From assembly GCA_900547385.1 (NCBI GenBank), contig URGQ01000059.1, positions 1-7,366 of the forward strand: a stretch of 7,366 nt of DNA. The letters run 5' to 3'. A program made the position numbers and the translations under genes. Position 1 is the first letter of the stretch. Every line of letters begins with the position of its first letter. The DNA comes from an uncultured Oscillospiraceae bacterium. GTDB lineage: Bacteria > Bacillota > Clostridia > Oscillospirales > Ruminococcaceae. Below, piece by piece: positions 6,370-7,366 of the stretch. The notes under the pieces were generated by a model, which did not search any database, was not told where the DNA came from, and saw only the letters and a list, made by a program, of their open reading frames with translations.

Positions 6370-7221
6370 TCAGCGGATAAAGCGGCGGGCATAGCCGCAT
6401 TTCCGGCATAGCTCCTCCCTGGCTTGCCGCCCCGAAAAGCTCTCATAGATTGTCCTTGCCCGCGGTGAGGAAAGGATCTCCTCCAACGGCTGGGTAAAGA
6501 GATTTCCCAGGGCCAGGTCACCCTCGTGGTCCAGGCAGCAGGGCACCACCGTGCCATCACACAGCACCCCAAACTGGTCCCGCAGCCCATAGCAAAAGGC
6601 ATCTCCCTCCCGCTCCCCGGCGGAAAGATCCGGCCATTCAAAGCGCTCGCCAAATTCCAGATAGATTCGCTCTGCTATTTTATGACCCTCCCGTACCGGG
6701 GGCCACTCTCCGGGGAAAGCCCGGTGCAGCTCCTCCAGCATGGGGGCATTCAGGTCGTTCTGCCCAGGGAGAGAGCCATCCAAATTCCAAAGGCGCAGCC
6801 CTGTTAGTTTGCCCGTGGCGGCAGCCCTTTTGGCAAAGGAAATGCAACCCTCCAGGTAGGCGGAAAAGACCCGGCTGTCATTGGCCTCCAGGCTGTGCAG
6901 GGAAATACTGACCTTGCGGACGGCAGGAGCGGCCAGCAGAGTCTCCCCCACCTGGGGCAGCAGGGTGCCGTTTGTGGTGATATTTACCAAAAAATTCAGT
7001 TCCCCGGCTATGGCCAAAAGTGCCGGCAGCTCGGGGTGCAGCAGCGGCTCGCCCATCAGGTGGAGATAGAGGTAACGGGTAGCCGGGCGCAGTTTTTCCG
7101 CCAGCAGGCGGAACTCCGCCGGGGACATGGCGCGGGGCGGCCGCCGGGTACCGGGACAAAAGCTGCAGCGCAGATTGCAGCGGTTGGTGATCTCCAGATA
7201 GACTTTATTGTACTGCCGCAT
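6370..7221 (-). CDS. Radical SAM protein with reduced SPASM (twitch) C-terminus
   Basis: A 283-residue iron-sulfur enzyme of the radical SAM superfamily, substrate unknown. The CNLRCSFC motif (C15, C19, C22) binds the SAM-cleaving 4Fe-4S cluster, and MGEP (56-59) is the usual SAM-binding motif. The C-terminus has C210-x12-G-x4-C228, the start of a SPASM domain, then only CRKC (C272, C275) before it ends. This fits a twitch domain with one auxiliary cluster rather than the two of a full SPASM. The GNL...LEEI stretch (239-249) is typical of such proteins. The start ATG has AGGAGG eight bases upstream; an in-frame ATG 75 bases earlier would place the promoter inside the gene, so it is rejected. 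No precursor peptide gene is visible nearby. Anaerobic SME-like, peptide-modifying or cofactor roles remain open. Confidence 0.88.
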   Translation of the reverse strand: MRQYNKVYLEITNRCNLRCSFCPGTRRPPRAMSPAEFRLLAEKLRPATRYLYLHLMGEPLLHPELPALLAIAGELNFLVNITTNGTLLPQVGETLLAAPAVRKVSISLHSLEANDSRVFSAYLEGCISFAKRAAATGKLTGLRLWNLDGSLPGQNDLNAPMLEELHRAFPGEWPPVREGHKIAERIYLEFGERFEWPDLSAGEREGDAFCYGLRDQFGVLCDGTVVPCCLDHEGDLALGNLFTQPLEEILSSPRARTIYESFSGRQAREELCRKCGYARRFIR

Positions 7222-7229
7222 CAGCCGTT

Positions 7230-7235
7230 CCTCCT
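7230..7235 (-). promoter_or_regulatory. Ribosome binding site deciding the radical SAM start
   Basis: AGGAGG lies eight bases upstream of the ATG at 7221. It selects this start over the in-frame ATG at 7296, which would add 25 residues unlike the family and would lie upstream of the -10 box. Confidence 0.75.
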
Positions 7236-7254
7236 GTGGGTTAGTCACAATGGA

Positions 7255-7263
7255 ATTATACCA
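7255..7263 (-). promoter_or_regulatory. Extended -10 promoter of the radical SAM gene
   Basis: TGGTATAAT (7263-7255 on the minus strand) is a perfect extended -10. At 17 bases upstream the hexamer is CTGGTT, a poor -35. Transcription would begin near 7248, giving a short leader of about 27 bases before the start codon. The gene thus appears to be transcribed separately from the RNA-like element upstream. Confidence 0.6.
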
Positions 7264-7296
7264 TGGAAACGGAGAAAAACCAGCGGTAATATTCAA

Positions 7297-7366
7297 TTTT
7301 CAAGGTACTGTTGGGAGGCAGGTTCCCGCTTAAGGCAGACCCCCAAATTGCCCGATGAGGTCTGCT
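7297..7366 (-). ncRNA. 3' part of a structured RNA, possibly 6S RNA (partial)
   Basis: The minus strand shows no coding frame but has structure. GCAGACC (7365-7359) pairs with GGTCTGC (7341-7335) in a 7-bp hairpin, then CTTAAGCGGGAACCTGCC and a small GGGA/TCCC hairpin follow, ending CCTTGAA. The order apical hairpin, CCTTAA, then CCTTGAA about 25 bases on recalls the 3' half of E. coli 6S RNA (CCUUAA...CCUUGAA). This is a pattern resemblance only. The 5' part lies outside the window, so the closing stem cannot be tested. A regulatory leader or rRNA spacer is the alternative. Confidence 0.35.

Noticed and set aside
7222..7296. 25-residue N-terminal extension of the radical SAM protein from an earlier ATG
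   Set aside because: It would include the TATAAT box and ribosome binding site of the gene, and its sequence is unlike the start of radical SAM proteins.
1..7366. CRISPR arrays, insertion sequences, tRNAs, phage or toxin genes
   Set aside because: No spaced direct repeats, transposase-like frames, cloverleaf sequences or mobile-element signatures were found on either strand.

Overview
The window looks like a GC-rich Gram-positive anaerobe, most likely a clostridial (Oscillospiraceae/Ruminococcaceae-like) gut Firmicute. This is inferred from strong AGGAGG-type ribosome binding sites, extended -10 promoters, high coding GC with AT-rich gaps, and Clostridia-like ATP synthase subunits. No taxonomic search could be run.

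All recognised genes lie on the minus strand, so transcription runs from right to left. At the right edge (about 7297-7366) is the 3' part of a structured RNA, possibly 6S RNA. Next comes a short radical SAM gene with a reduced SPASM ('twitch') C-terminus (7221-6370) and its own TATAAT promoter. A 217-base gap then carries an extended -10 promoter and the leader of an F1Fo ATP synthase operon. The operon runs atpB (a), atpE (c), atpF (b), a delta/alpha fusion, atpG (gamma), atpD (beta), atpC (epsilon). The genes overlap or are separated by at most 48 bases. Left of atpC, positions 1-116 hold two inverted repeats and a possible promoter for a further minus-strand gene outside the window.

The striking feature is in the middle of the operon. 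The usual separate delta gene (atpH) between atpF and atpA is absent. Instead, the alpha reading frame carries an N-terminal extension of about 117 residues that matches the C-terminal part of delta/OSCP, including its SLLGGF...D.S.KGRL signature. It is followed without a stop by a complete alpha subunit of about 499 residues. The first 65-70 residues of a normal delta, most of the N-terminal helical bundle that grips the alpha N-termini, are not encoded here. If the fusion is made as written, each F1 would carry three delta C-terminal domains, one per alpha, instead of one delta. That would imply a rearranged joint between the peripheral stalk and F1. All other catalytic and ion-translocating residues look intact, and the c subunit looks proton-type. 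The enzyme is therefore probably functional rather than decayed.
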